Source: VBAS01 sp035318985
GTDB taxonomy: Bacteria; Bacteroidota; Bacteroidia; Chitinophagales; Chitinophagaceae
Assembly (NCBI GenBank): GCA_035318985.1
Contig: DATHDP010000067.1
Location: forward strand, 1 to 18,399
DNA: 18,399 nucleotides
Direction of reading: 5' to 3'
Below are positions 1 to 6,682 of the stretch, in pieces (position 1 is the stretch's first letter; each line of letters starts with the position of its first letter). The notes beneath the pieces were generated by a model, which did no database searches, had not been told where the DNA came from, and saw only the letters and a program-made list of their open reading frames with translations. The position numbers and the translations under genes are program-made.

Positions 1-134
1 AAATAATCCTGGATAATTCTTTTACTCCTTTTCTTCATGTGTTATCAAATAACACTAATGCCATTGAGCTTTATAAAACGATCGGGTTCAAGACAAGAAA
101 GCAAATTTTTGTTGATGTGATAAGAAGGGTATGA
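1..134 (+). CDS. GNAT-family acetyltransferase, C-terminal end (5' truncated by window edge)
   Basis: Reading from base 3, an open frame runs into the window and stops at TGA 132-134, giving 43 residues. The peptide contains TPFLHVLSNNTNAIELYKTI followed by GFKTRK. That is the usual end of a GNAT (FR47-like) domain: a strand with PFLHV, an Asn that begins the last helix, then AIxLYxxxGF. GNAT enzymes transfer an acetyl group from acetyl-CoA to an amine, and the substrate cannot be told from this piece. The start codon and the acetyl-CoA-binding loop lie outside the window. The gene converges with the outer-membrane protein gene on the other strand 62 bases downstream. Confidence 0.8.
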   Translation, partial: IILDNSFTPFLHVLSNNTNAIELYKTIGFKTRKQIFVDVIRRV

Positions 135-196
135 AATTGCATAGATCAATGATCAACATGGTTTGTTATTTATTGCTATTGTGATATACAACTTGA

Positions 197-775
197 TCAT
201 TTATGAAAACGTACAGCTATCCCTATCTGGCCAACATTACTATGAACATTAACCAAATCAAAATGTGTGGATGTTATATCAGATAATCCAAAGTTATACC
301 GTCCATATATTAATATGTTATTAGTTGCTTTAATACCTAAACCTGCGCCAATAGCAAATTGTACAGAATTCATATTATCCTGTATGTCACGCTTTGGAGA
401 TTCTCCAATTTTACCTTTTGCGCTTATAAGAAAGCCAACTTGTGGTCCTGCCTCAACATATACATGTGATATGGGATAATATTGTAACATGACTGGAAGT
501 TGAATATAATTGAGCATCCATTTATATTTTACATCCGCAAACCAATATTCTACACCTTCGCCAGAAAATAATAATTCAGGTTGAATAAAAAAGTTTTTTG
601 CAATAGATGCGTTTACAAAAAATCCACCATGCCCACTTACTCTTGAATCATGCGAATCGCCTGATATATTTGCAATATTAACTCCTCCTTTTAAGCCAAT
701 TGCAGTTTGACCAGTAGCATTTGAAATATACAAAAAAATGGCAGCTCCCATTAACAGTGTCTTTACTATTTTCAT
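197..775 (-). CDS. Outer-membrane beta-barrel protein (PorT / OMP_b-brl_2 type)
   Basis: The product is 192 residues counted from the ATG at 773-775. The open frame extends upstream to 823, but the internal Met is preferred because it starts a clean signal peptide (MKIVKTLLMGAAIFLYISNA then TGQ). The mature part opens with TAIGLKGGVNIANISG, followed by alternating polar and hydrophobic strands such as FFIQPELLFSGEGVEYW and IQLPVMLQYYP. Later come VYVEAGPQVGFLIS, QFAIGAGLGIKA, IYGRYNFGLSDI and a final strand ending in an aromatic residue (IGIAVRFHK). This layout is that of the small 8-10-stranded Bacteroidota outer-membrane barrels of the PorT-like group. Many of these have no known specific role, and none is assigned here. 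The gene appears monocistronic. Confidence 0.85.
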   Translation of the reverse strand: MKIVKTLLMGAAIFLYISNATGQTAIGLKGGVNIANISGDSHDSRVSGHGGFFVNASIAKNFFIQPELLFSGEGVEYWFADVKYKWMLNYIQLPVMLQYYPISHVYVEAGPQVGFLISAKGKIGESPKRDIQDNMNSVQFAIGAGLGIKATNNILIYGRYNFGLSDITSTHFDLVNVHSNVGQIGIAVRFHK

Positions 776-947
776 AACATTGATTTTGAAATGATTTTCA
801 AAGCTCGTGCCAGTAGGAGGCAATTGACGTTGAACCCCTGTAACTCAATTATTATTTTTTTTCAAAAAAATTAGCATTCAAACTTTGATACTAAGAGTAG
901 ACAATTGATTCCCCATTTTTAAAATAAATTTCCTCAAAAAAGAATAA

Positions 948-1106
948 CTATGCCTTTTGCATCAGTGAAACTGATATGTCTGCGGTACCACCGGGCAACA
1001 TGACTAACGGCTGACCTTCACCATCTACTAAAACTTTTTTGATGCGCTGGGCAGAACTGATAAATGAAGAAAATAACAGGATAATTAGCAGTGGCCTTCT
1101 AAGCAC
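948..1106 (-). pseudogene. Truncated 5' stub of a secreted alpha/beta hydrolase
   Basis: From a GTG at 1104-1106 the minus strand encodes 52 residues. They begin with a signal peptide (VLRRPLLIILLFSSFISSAQ) and continue with IKKVLVDGEGQPLVMLPGGT. The second piece resembles the first beta strands and oxyanion-loop region of alpha/beta hydrolases (DGxGxPLVxLPGG). The frame stops at TAG 948-950, about 12 residues later. The nucleophile elbow and the rest of a ~270-residue enzyme are missing, and none of it is recognisable in the next 150 bases. I read it as a decayed gene rather than a small functional protein. The signal-peptide quality and the motif support the origin; the family call rests on one motif. 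Confidence 0.55.
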
Positions 1107-1143
1107 AATTTTTTTACGAAAGTAAATTTATTGCACATGACAA

Positions 1144-1875
1144 TTATCCTTTGATCACTGCTTTTAAAAAATGTTGTACATATTCCGATCTTCCAATGGG
1201 CTCTAATAAGAATATAAAAAGGTTAACGCCTATTGCCAGGTAAGTAGCAGGATGTTTGAGTTTCCCGTATTTCCATGCACCGGCGAGTAGCATTCCTATG
1301 ATCAGCACCTGTGTAAAGTAAATGGGAAGCATAATATCTATGTTAGGAAATTCTTTAATATGCATGCCAACATATAGATTTTGTATTCCGCGACCGAGAG
1401 CAGGCATCATAATGATAAATACAGTTGATATCAACCACCATGAATGATTTTCTATTTCTTTTCTGTGAATGATACTTTTTATTACTGCAAATCCGAAGGC
1501 TGTCATCATTACAATTTCTACAGCAGCTACACCAAAGAAAAACCAGGGTTGAAAAGGCCCAAAATTACCTGGTGATTCCATGGCCCTTTCTGTTGTCACG
1601 ATGTCTCTGTTCATCATACTCAGTGCGGTTAAGCAAACACCCCCGGCAACGAACATGCCGATGATACCATTCGTTCTATGCCTGGAAAGTTGACCATGAG
1701 TAGCAAAATAAGGTTGAATGATAAGATAGATATACCAAACTGTACCTGTCCAGTAATGAATATGGACAGACCATGCGTTATCAGAAAAATCACCCCAATA
1801 ATCTTTGAAGATGCCAAGTTGCATGAAGAGCATTGGGATCACCATCCATTTGTATAAAGTTTTATATTTATTCAT
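1144..1875 (-). CDS. Seven-helix integral membrane protein, function unknown
   Basis: The protein has 243 residues and no cleavable signal peptide. Hydrophobic segments lie near residues 7-24, 40-57, 68-88, 111-136, 146-164, 181-203 and 211-229, giving about seven membrane helices. Short polar loops contain HIHYWTGTVWY, HGQLSRHRTNG and PALGRGIQNLY. The repeated His, Trp and Arg at helix edges recall haem- or quinone-binding membrane proteins and DUF2306-like proteins. I cannot assign a cofactor or family from this. The ATG at 1873-1875 follows an AT-rich leader without a Shine-Dalgarno site, which is normal for Bacteroidota. Neighbouring genes give no functional hint. Confidence 0.75.
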   Translation of the reverse strand: MNKYKTLYKWMVIPMLFMQLGIFKDYWGDFSDNAWSVHIHYWTGTVWYIYLIIQPYFATHGQLSRHRTNGIIGMFVAGGVCLTALSMMNRDIVTTERAMESPGNFGPFQPWFFFGVAAVEIVMMTAFGFAVIKSIIHRKEIENHSWWLISTVFIIMMPALGRGIQNLYVGMHIKEFPNIDIMLPIYFTQVLIIGMLLAGAWKYGKLKHPATYLAIGVNLFIFLLEPIGRSEYVQHFLKAVIKG

Positions 1876-2212
1876 CTATAAGATTCCTAATATTATTAAA
1901 TTACCACCTTCATATAAATATACGTATTAAGCTTTTTAAAATTTATCCTGGGTTATTAACCAGTTATGATAATTGAAGTTTTTTATTTTATCCGAACAAT
2001 ACGAGCAACGGGGTACGGACGGAAAGAATTTTATTTTTTAGGAACTAAGCTGTATTGCTGCTGTCAGCGTCTGTTGTGTCACTCACTTGTACTTCCGGTA
2101 CATTATTCAACTTCTGCGTTTTCACCCTGAACATCACAAAGGGCTATTCAGCACATATCGTCCCATTGGGGCGAATCATGGATAGATGATTGGAGGCATG
2201 ACGGACGAACCA
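1876..2212. other. Intergenic stretch without a convincing gene
   Basis: This 337-base stretch lies between the seven-helix protein gene and the response-regulator remnant. It holds one copy of the GTACAAG dispersed repeat (2045-2113, minus orientation) and a short GC-rich inverted repeat around CGTCCCATTGGGGCG near 2159-2174. A 29-codon minus-strand frame overlaps the repeat copy and is not credited as a gene. Nothing else stands out. Confidence 0.5.
2045..2113 (-). repeat. Dispersed intergenic repeat, GTACAAG family, copy 1
   Basis: Read on the minus strand, this copy runs from AAGTTGAATAAT through GTACAAGTGAGTGACACAAC to a CAGCTTAG end. It aligns with 5365-5438 and 13863-13934, which share the order (GAATA...)-(G)(T/C)ACAAGNGNGNGACGCAAC-(GCTTAATAGTAGCA)-CAGCTT. 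This copy diverges most in the middle, reading GACGCTGACAGCAGCAATA. All three copies are intergenic. Confidence 0.65.
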
Positions 2213-2308
2213 TTATTTATTTCTTTCGATCAGTTTATATCCATAACCTCTAATGGTCAGGATCTCCACCGATTTGTCGCTATCCAAATAGTTGCGCAAT
2301 CTGTTTAT
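2213..2308 (-). pseudogene. C-terminal remnant of an OmpR/PhoB-type response regulator
   Basis: The minus strand encodes 31 residues ending at TAA 2213-2215: INRLRNYLDSDKSVEIL then TIRGYGYKLIERNK. This matches the recognition helix, wing hairpin and GYxL signature that close the winged-helix DNA-binding domain of OmpR-type regulators (RLRxYL...VxIxTxRGxGYKL). Immediately upstream in gene orientation the frame meets TGA at 2309-2311. The structured repeat copy 1 starts at exactly this point. The receiver domain and the first half of the winged helix are absent from the window. The sharp junction suggests that the gene was cut when the repeat-bounded segment arrived or rearranged. Confidence 0.75.
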
Positions 2309-2405
2309 TCACCAACAACTGAAAATGTTATAAGATCGTGTTGTTGGTGAAAAAACCTCCATTATGAAAGCGTCTGCGTGTTGAAAACCAACAACGGCGT
2401 AAATT
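2308..2405 (+). repeat. Structured ~98-bp repeat, copy 1 (R1)
   Basis: This copy is about 90% identical to 4039-4135, with nine substitutions and one single-base gap. It contains a perfect 12-bp inverted repeat, TTCACCAACAAC (2308-2319) and GTTGTTGGTGAA, which encloses about 20 bases. A further CCAACAAC arm lies near 2388-2395 and could pair with the same GTTGTTGG, giving an alternative fold. Both copies end in GGCGTAAATT. The outer left arm present beside copy 2 is missing here and is replaced by the response-regulator remnant. Confidence 0.85.
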
Positions 2406-2689
2406 TTTTATTTGAGCGTTACGTACAGCAAGGATTTGTATATTCTATACGCTTGAAAAAGCAATGGTGTAAAGATGATTATCGGTTAATAGATGATGAT
2501 TTAAAATTTATTTTGAAGTTTTCGCAACAATTCATAACTTTTGTTACAATTCTCCCCCTATCAATTCCTTCTCTGGATAGTAGCATTATCGGGTTTCTAT
2601 TGATATTAATAGTTATCGGAAATTATCTCTTCCTCTTTAAAATTGTTTATGGCAACTATCAAACAACCATGGGCCATACTTCTTTGTAA
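2378..2689 (+). CDS. Possible small membrane protein (weak)
   Basis: This is a 103-codon frame opening with GTG inside repeat copy 1 and overlapping the first 41 bases of the next gene. Residues ~50-90 are strongly hydrophobic (FVTILPLSIPSL, then IIGFLLILIVIGNYLFLF), which would make one or two membrane helices. The start codon lies in repeat DNA, there is no homology I recognise, and AT-rich sequence produces hydrophobic frames easily. The frame may be a passenger of the repeat unit or simply chance. Confidence 0.22.
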   Translation: MLKTNNGVNFLFERYVQQGFVYSIRLKKQWCKDDYRLIDDDLKFILKFSQQFITFVTILPLSIPSLDSSIIGFLLILIVIGNYLFLFKIVYGNYQTTMGHTSL

Positions 2690-3971
2690 GTTCAATAGTG
2701 ATTTTACAGGAAAGGCCAACACAAATGCTGAACCTCCCAATGCACCGGGTGTTGTACCGTTGAGAACCGCGTGTGAGAATTTTTTCACAAAGACGAATGC
2801 AGGATATAATGCAGTGCGCTATTTTTCCGACATGTCTCATCAAACTGTTGATATAAGTGATTCTCGTGTTTTTGGTTGGTATACAATTGGAGTCAATATC
2901 ACGGACTACACACCGGCAGGAGATCCTAAACTCGACAAAACACAGGGAGAAGTTGTTGATCTTGCAAAGCAAGCTGCAATCAATGCAGGTGTTAACCTTA
3001 ATTCCTTTTTTGGAATTGTTGTTATTATGAATATTGCAACGGGTTGGGCGCAAGGTTGGCCTGGGCATGTAGCAGCAGATTGGCGCAGAGTTGATGGACG
3101 CAATATGAATGGAACACTTGGAAATAGGAGTGCAGGAGGAGGTAATGGTGTAGAGGTCTTTGGACAGGAAATGGGACATGGCTGGGGACTGGATCATTCA
3201 AGGCATTTAGGATCTAATGCAGATTACCAGGACAAGTATGATATCATGAGTACACTGAATGCATTTTCCTCAGCCGATGCAGACTATTGCGCTAAAGGGC
3301 CCGGTCTCAATGCATGGAATATGCGTTCACGTGGATGGCTTGATGAAAGCCGGGTCTGGCAATGCCCAAATGGATATTTCTTTGATGTGATACAATTGCG
3401 ACCATTGCACCGGACGGATCTTCCTGGATATCTTGCTGCAGAAGTACCGCCGGTGAATAGTACAGATGGGTTTCCTGCGTACCTGGTTGAGTATAGGAAA
3501 AAAGAAAGATGGGATATTGGATTTCCTTCATCATGTGTATTGATTCACTCTTACCAAGGACATATAAATCAGCAATTAGGTGGACACACTTATCTGATGA
3601 ATGGAACAAACGGACAAACCAATCTTCTTGCAGGAGATAGTTTTGCTCCCACTTTATTTGGGGGATCACATGTGCATGTGATCGATATCGATGATGCAAA
3701 CAGTACGGCTACCATATTAATTACCAAAACAGAATTTCGTTTTCCTGCAACCTTTGATCCCGGATGGTGGATCACAACAAGAAAGGGATTAGTGGCGCCG
3801 GGACCGCCACCACCATGGTTACAACATTACCTGGCGGTATCAACCCTACTTGAAACAGCTTCTAACGTAAGTGCTGAATTGCGTACATCTGTTTTGAAAA
3901 TTGCGATGCAGCAAATTTCTTTAATTACGAAGGATATAAAGAAGGAAATAAAGAATGATAAAAATAAGTAG
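2649..3971 (+). CDS. Metallopeptidase-like protein (gametolysin/M6-like fold) with QEMGH in place of HExxH
   Basis: The protein is 440 residues from the ATG at 2649; an in-frame TTG two codons earlier is less likely. There is no signal peptide: it opens directly with a strand (PWAILLCKFNSD). Residues 53-80 (YNAVRYFSDMSHQTVDISDS, then RVFGWYT) look like the N-terminal part of M6/M11-type peptidases. The metal site reads FGQEMGHGWGLDHSR at 171-185, so Glu174, His177 and His183 are present but the first zinc His is Gln173. A Met-turn-like segment follows (DYQDKYDIMS, Met200), then LNAWNMRSRGWLDE. The last ~60 residues contain a PGPPPP linker and a charged helix. It may be a pseudo-protease or a natural variant of the site. 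The gene is bracketed by copies of a structured repeat. Confidence 0.72.
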   Translation: MATIKQPWAILLCKFNSDFTGKANTNAEPPNAPGVVPLRTACENFFTKTNAGYNAVRYFSDMSHQTVDISDSRVFGWYTIGVNITDYTPAGDPKLDKTQGEVVDLAKQAAINAGVNLNSFFGIVVIMNIATGWAQGWPGHVAADWRRVDGRNMNGTLGNRSAGGGNGVEVFGQEMGHGWGLDHSRHLGSNADYQDKYDIMSTLNAFSSADADYCAKGPGLNAWNMRSRGWLDESRVWQCPNGYFFDVIQLRPLHRTDLPGYLAAEVPPVNSTDGFPAYLVEYRKKERWDIGFPSSCVLIHSYQGHINQQLGGHTYLMNGTNGQTNLLAGDSFAPTLFGGSHVHVIDIDDANSTATILITKTEFRFPATFDPGWWITTRKGLVAPGPPPPWLQHYLAVSTLLETASNVSAELRTSVLKIAMQQISLITKDIKKEIKNDKNK

Positions 3972-3990
3972 GAGGGTTGTAACTAAGTTA

Positions 3991-4007
3991 CGTTGTTGTT
4001 GGTGTTC
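3991..4007 (+). repeat. Inverted GAACACCAACAAC motif after the metallopeptidase-like gene
   Basis: CGTTGTTGTTGGTGTTC lies 20 bases past the TAG stop of the metallopeptidase-like gene. GTTGTTGGTGTTC (3995-4007) is complementary to GAACACCAGCAAC (4113-4125) over 13 positions with one T-G wobble. It therefore forms an outer arm around the 12-bp stem of repeat copy 2. The same motif, in the same position relative to gene direction, appears in the minus-strand elements at 8461-8474, 12541-12549 and 12662-12675. Confidence 0.65.
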
Positions 4008-4038
4008 TGGAATCAAGTCTCCTGTTAATTTAGCTTAC

Positions 4039-4135
4039 TTCACTAACAACTGAAAATGTTATATGATTGTGTTGTTGGTGAAAAACCTCCATCATGAAAG
4101 AGTCTGTTTGTTGAACACCAGCAACGGCGTAAATT
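4039..4135 (+). repeat. Structured ~97-bp repeat, copy 2 (R2)
   Basis: This copy has the same orientation as copy 1 at 2308-2405. The inner stem is TTCACTAACAAC (4039-4050) and GTTGTTGGTGAA (4071-4082). The single change against copy 1 (C to T in the left arm) leaves a T-G wobble, so pairing is kept. The right part holds GAACACCAGCAAC, which pairs with the upstream arm at 3995-4007. The result is two nested pairs of arms (outer 13, inner 12) over 3995-4125. The next gene begins 9 bases after the repeat ends. Confidence 0.85.
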
Positions 4136-4143
4136 GACAAGGA

Positions 4144-4794
4144 ATGGATAAAGACAGACAAATACGATTTTTATATCCACCTTTAATTTTTTTGGGCTCT
4201 TTAGCTTTGGGTTTCTATTTGGATAAATCGGTCACTATAAAAAGCATTGTTACGGCCTTTCCAGACATTGATAAAAGCTTGAATGTTGTTCTTGCGATAT
4301 TAGGAGCAGGCTCCTTGATTTTATTACTTGGTTATCTGTTAGGTACAATTACAGTCTTTTTATTGAAATTGGCGTTCAAGATAAAAGGAAAGAGTTATAA
4401 TTATGAGGAATTACTTTCTGATAGATATTATGCCGCAATTGGGAATATTATCCTGAATGAAAAAGACAAGCCTCTTAAAAGGGAGGATACTTTATATGCT
4501 GTATGTACCTTTGATCACGGTTTTATCTCACCGGGTGTTCATCAGTGGATAGTAAGACGGTGGAATGCATTTTTCATTTCATTATCATCGACAGTTGCTA
4601 TATTCAGTTCCTTCCTAGTCGGATTATTTTTTGTCAATCTAAAATTTCATTGGTTATGGTTAACTGCGTCGTTCGTATTTATCTTAATACTTGGATGGCT
4701 GGCTTCAACTTCCTGGTACGAAACAATGAGAATGATCGAATTTCAAACAAGAGTGAAAAGAAGTGAAGAGCGGGGAAAAAACTCAGGCCAATAA
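4144..4794 (+). CDS. Four-helix membrane protein, function unknown
   Basis: The protein has 216 residues from the ATG at 4144, which follows repeat copy 2 almost directly. AAGGA touches the start codon, too close to act as a normal Shine-Dalgarno site. Helices are predicted near residues 8-26, 45-75 (long and Leu/Ile-rich), 140-165 and 168-190. A polar middle domain of about 65 residues (KIKGKSYNYEELLSDRYYAA, later DHGFISPGVHQWIVRRW) separates the two hairpins, and the C-terminus is basic (RVKRSEERGKNSGQ). I recognise no family. The position beside a repeat copy suggests an accessory gene. The stop codon lies only 4 bases from the converging small secreted protein gene. Confidence 0.65.
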   Translation: MDKDRQIRFLYPPLIFLGSLALGFYLDKSVTIKSIVTAFPDIDKSLNVVLAILGAGSLILLLGYLLGTITVFLLKLAFKIKGKSYNYEELLSDRYYAAIGNIILNEKDKPLKREDTLYAVCTFDHGFISPGVHQWIVRRWNAFFISLSSTVAIFSSFLVGLFFVNLKFHWLWLTASFVFILILGWLASTSWYETMRMIEFQTRVKRSEERGKNSGQ

Positions 4795-4798
4795 TAAT

Positions 4799-5311
4799 TT
4801 ATTTACTCTTCATTAATTCTTTTACCCAATCTTCCAGCTTGCCTTCTTTGTCTGCATCAATTACTTTGGATAATGCTTTATCTTTTTTTGTGTCTCCGCC
4901 GAGGTTGTAACAATTGATGGCACTATTAATACCAGCCGTATTGCCTTTAAGAGCATCTGTGCTGTAATTGTTTTCGAGGCAGTAGCGGCCATATCCTGCC
5001 ATAAAAACTATCAATAGATCAGGATTTTTATCAAAGATTTTTGAAACAGATGCATTTATTTCCATTGTCACTGTTGGACTATTTACCATCCATTGCACCA
5101 CCCATGCGTTTACTTTTTTCCTGGCAGCATCATCTACTTTAGCAAGTGCAGTGCCTTCAAGCCATTTGGCAGCAGCAATAAAATCTTTTTCTGATTTTAC
5201 AAATTCATCTTTTGTCGAAGGTTGTGTTTCCGGTACCTGGAAATTTTGTGCCTGGAGAAAGGACGAGAATAAGAGGATTAATCCCGTAAAGGCAGATGAT
5301 CGTAGCTTCAT
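4799..5311 (-). CDS. Small secreted protein, function unknown
   Basis: The protein has 170 residues. Residues 1-22 form a signal peptide (MKLRSSAFTGLILLFSSFLQ then AQ) with likely cleavage before NFQVPE. The mature part is mainly helical and charged, with KSEKDFIAAAKWLEGT, ARKKVNAWVVQWMVNSP, PDLLIVFMAGYGRYCLENN and a Lys-rich end (EDWVKELMKSK). The two Cys, in GRYCLENN and INCYNLGG, could form a periplasmic disulfide. I have the impression that similar proteins are common in Bacteroidota without a described role. A copy of the GTACAAG repeat lies upstream. Confidence 0.72.
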   Translation of the reverse strand: MKLRSSAFTGLILLFSSFLQAQNFQVPETQPSTKDEFVKSEKDFIAAAKWLEGTALAKVDDAARKKVNAWVVQWMVNSPTVTMEINASVSKIFDKNPDLLIVFMAGYGRYCLENNYSTDALKGNTAGINSAINCYNLGGDTKKDKALSKVIDADKEGKLEDWVKELMKSK

Positions 5312-5364
5312 GTGTGTTTAGTTTTGGTAATGGTAAGCTAATAAAGCTTTTCTAACTGTGCAAG

Positions 5365-5438
5365 AAATTGTTGAATAGATTTGATGTAGCACAAGTGTGC
5401 GACGCAACAAAATCTTAATAGTAGTACAACAGCTTGCC
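5365..5438 (+). repeat. Dispersed intergenic repeat, GTACAAG family, copy 2
   Basis: The core reads GCACAAGTGTGCGACGCAAC, then AAAATCTTAATAGTAGTACA and ACAGCTTGCC. It matches 13863-13934 closely over GTGCGACGCAAC and CTTAATAGTAG. It lies between the start of the small secreted protein gene and the stop of the desaturase gene, both on the minus strand. Confidence 0.7.
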
Positions 5439-5471
5439 TGCATATAAAATTTCGGCAAGTAGACCCGGCCA

Positions 5472-6458
5472 TCAATATCTTATCCAACTAAATTGATATT
5501 CCACCGGAGCTTTTAAACCACGCTCAGAAATTTTTTTGAAACGGTCTGGGAGGGTCATTAAATAATCACGGGCTTTATTAGCGGCGCCGGTAAGGCTTCC
5601 AATGTTTGCAATATCCCATTCCTGTATCAATGATTCCAGGATATGCGTATAATCAAGACTGGTGTACACACCAAGCCGCTGTGCCGCATCACTGAAGTGA
5701 GCAAAGGTTTTTCCAATTGATTCGCCGGCCTGGCGCATAAAATGTGCAGGCATGGCAATGCGTTTGCGCATCATGTCTTCAAAAGCCAGCATCATTTCAC
5801 TGGCATCGATCTCAAATATTTTTGCTACAAAACTTTTATAAGCTTTTGCATGTCGTGCTTCATCAGCAGCGATCACGCCGCAAATTTGTGAGAGTTGGTT
5901 ACTGCCATGTTTTTTTGCCAGCGTAGCGGTGCGCCGGTGAGAAATATTAGTAGCCAGTTCCTGGAAAGAAGTATAAACAAAATTTTTATAAGGATCTCTT
6001 GCAGCGCCATTATCCATACCATCGGCAATTAAATACTGTGTGCTTATCTCCATCTGCTTCATATTGACACGACCGGAGAGATATAAAAATTTATTCAGCA
6101 GGTCGCCATGCCGGTTCTCTTCCGCCGTCCACATTCTTATCCATTTACTCCATCCCTGTGGTTCTTCTTTTGTTATTCCATCTACATCCAGCAACCAACT
6201 TTCATAAGTTGGCAAAGCTTCTTCTGTGATCGTATCACCGACAAGAACGGCCATATAATCATAAGGAAGCTCTTTGCATTCTGCACGCAGTTCTTTTATT
6301 TCTTTGATAAAATTTTCACTGCTACTATCGGGTAAAAAATCTGCAGGCTGCCAGTTATCATCGATCTTTTTCAGAAATTCTTCAATGATGCTTTCAATTT
6401 TTTGAGCGAGGAAATGCATTGCTTCGATACGGGACGGTTTCAATTTTACTTCGTACAT
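5472..6458 (-). CDS. Acyl-[acyl-carrier-protein] desaturase (soluble di-iron type)
   Basis: At 328 residues, the length fits the plant-type stearoyl-ACP desaturase family. These enzymes put a cis double bond into ACP-bound saturated acyl chains using O2 and reduced ferredoxin. All di-iron ligands can be located: Glu in ITEEALPTY (79/80), EENRHGD (Glu114, His117), Glu167 in FQELATNISH, and DEARH (Glu200, His203). These match the castor pattern of E, ExxH, E, ExxH in spacing and context. No signal peptide or membrane helix is seen, consistent with a cytosolic enzyme. It would supply unsaturated fatty acids for membrane lipids. The gene appears monocistronic with a ~220-base leader region. The exact chain length and double-bond position cannot be read from sequence. 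Confidence 0.95.
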   Translation of the reverse strand: MYEVKLKPSRIEAMHFLAQKIESIIEEFLKKIDDNWQPADFLPDSSSENFIKEIKELRAECKELPYDYMAVLVGDTITEEALPTYESWLLDVDGITKEEPQGWSKWIRMWTAEENRHGDLLNKFLYLSGRVNMKQMEISTQYLIADGMDNGAARDPYKNFVYTSFQELATNISHRRTATLAKKHGSNQLSQICGVIAADEARHAKAYKSFVAKIFEIDASEMMLAFEDMMRKRIAMPAHFMRQAGESIGKTFAHFSDAAQRLGVYTSLDYTHILESLIQEWDIANIGSLTGAANKARDYLMTLPDRFKKISERGLKAPVEYQFSWIRY

Positions 6459-6682
6459 GGTAAAGAGTCATGACAGGGTTAGCTGTCTTCATTTTAGTGG
6501 AAGATTAAGTATTATATCATTTCAATGTATCAAGGAGTTTTTGATTTGTATATGGTGACGACACCATGTAAACCCATTAGCGCAGAAAAATGACAGCATA
6601 AAATTACGCAGCCTTAAAAGTTGAGCTGTTATAGAATTTTTTTGAAAGTTTATATAATTCACAGGTTTTTTGGATTGATGTG

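Noticed and set aside
2045..2131. A 29-codon minus-strand frame (MFRVKTQKLNNVPEVQVSDT and onward) between the response-regulator remnant and the 1144 gene
   Set aside because: Most of it is the GTACAAG dispersed repeat, so its open frame and composition follow from the repeat sequence. The other two copies do not keep the frame.
2637..3197. A 186-codon minus-strand frame opposite the metallopeptidase-like gene
   Set aside because: Cys- and Ile-rich with no domain pattern. It is the antisense shadow of a gene with clear motifs.
3307..3699. A 130-codon minus-strand frame inside the metallopeptidase-like gene
   Set aside because: It lies wholly antisense to a gene with conserved motifs, and its composition is typical of a shadow frame.
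2308..4135. Classic integron attC sites
   Set aside because: The arms read TTCACCAACAAC/GTTGTTGGTGAA, not the RYYYAAC/GTTRRRY core boxes, and no integrase is in the window. Only the general architecture is similar.
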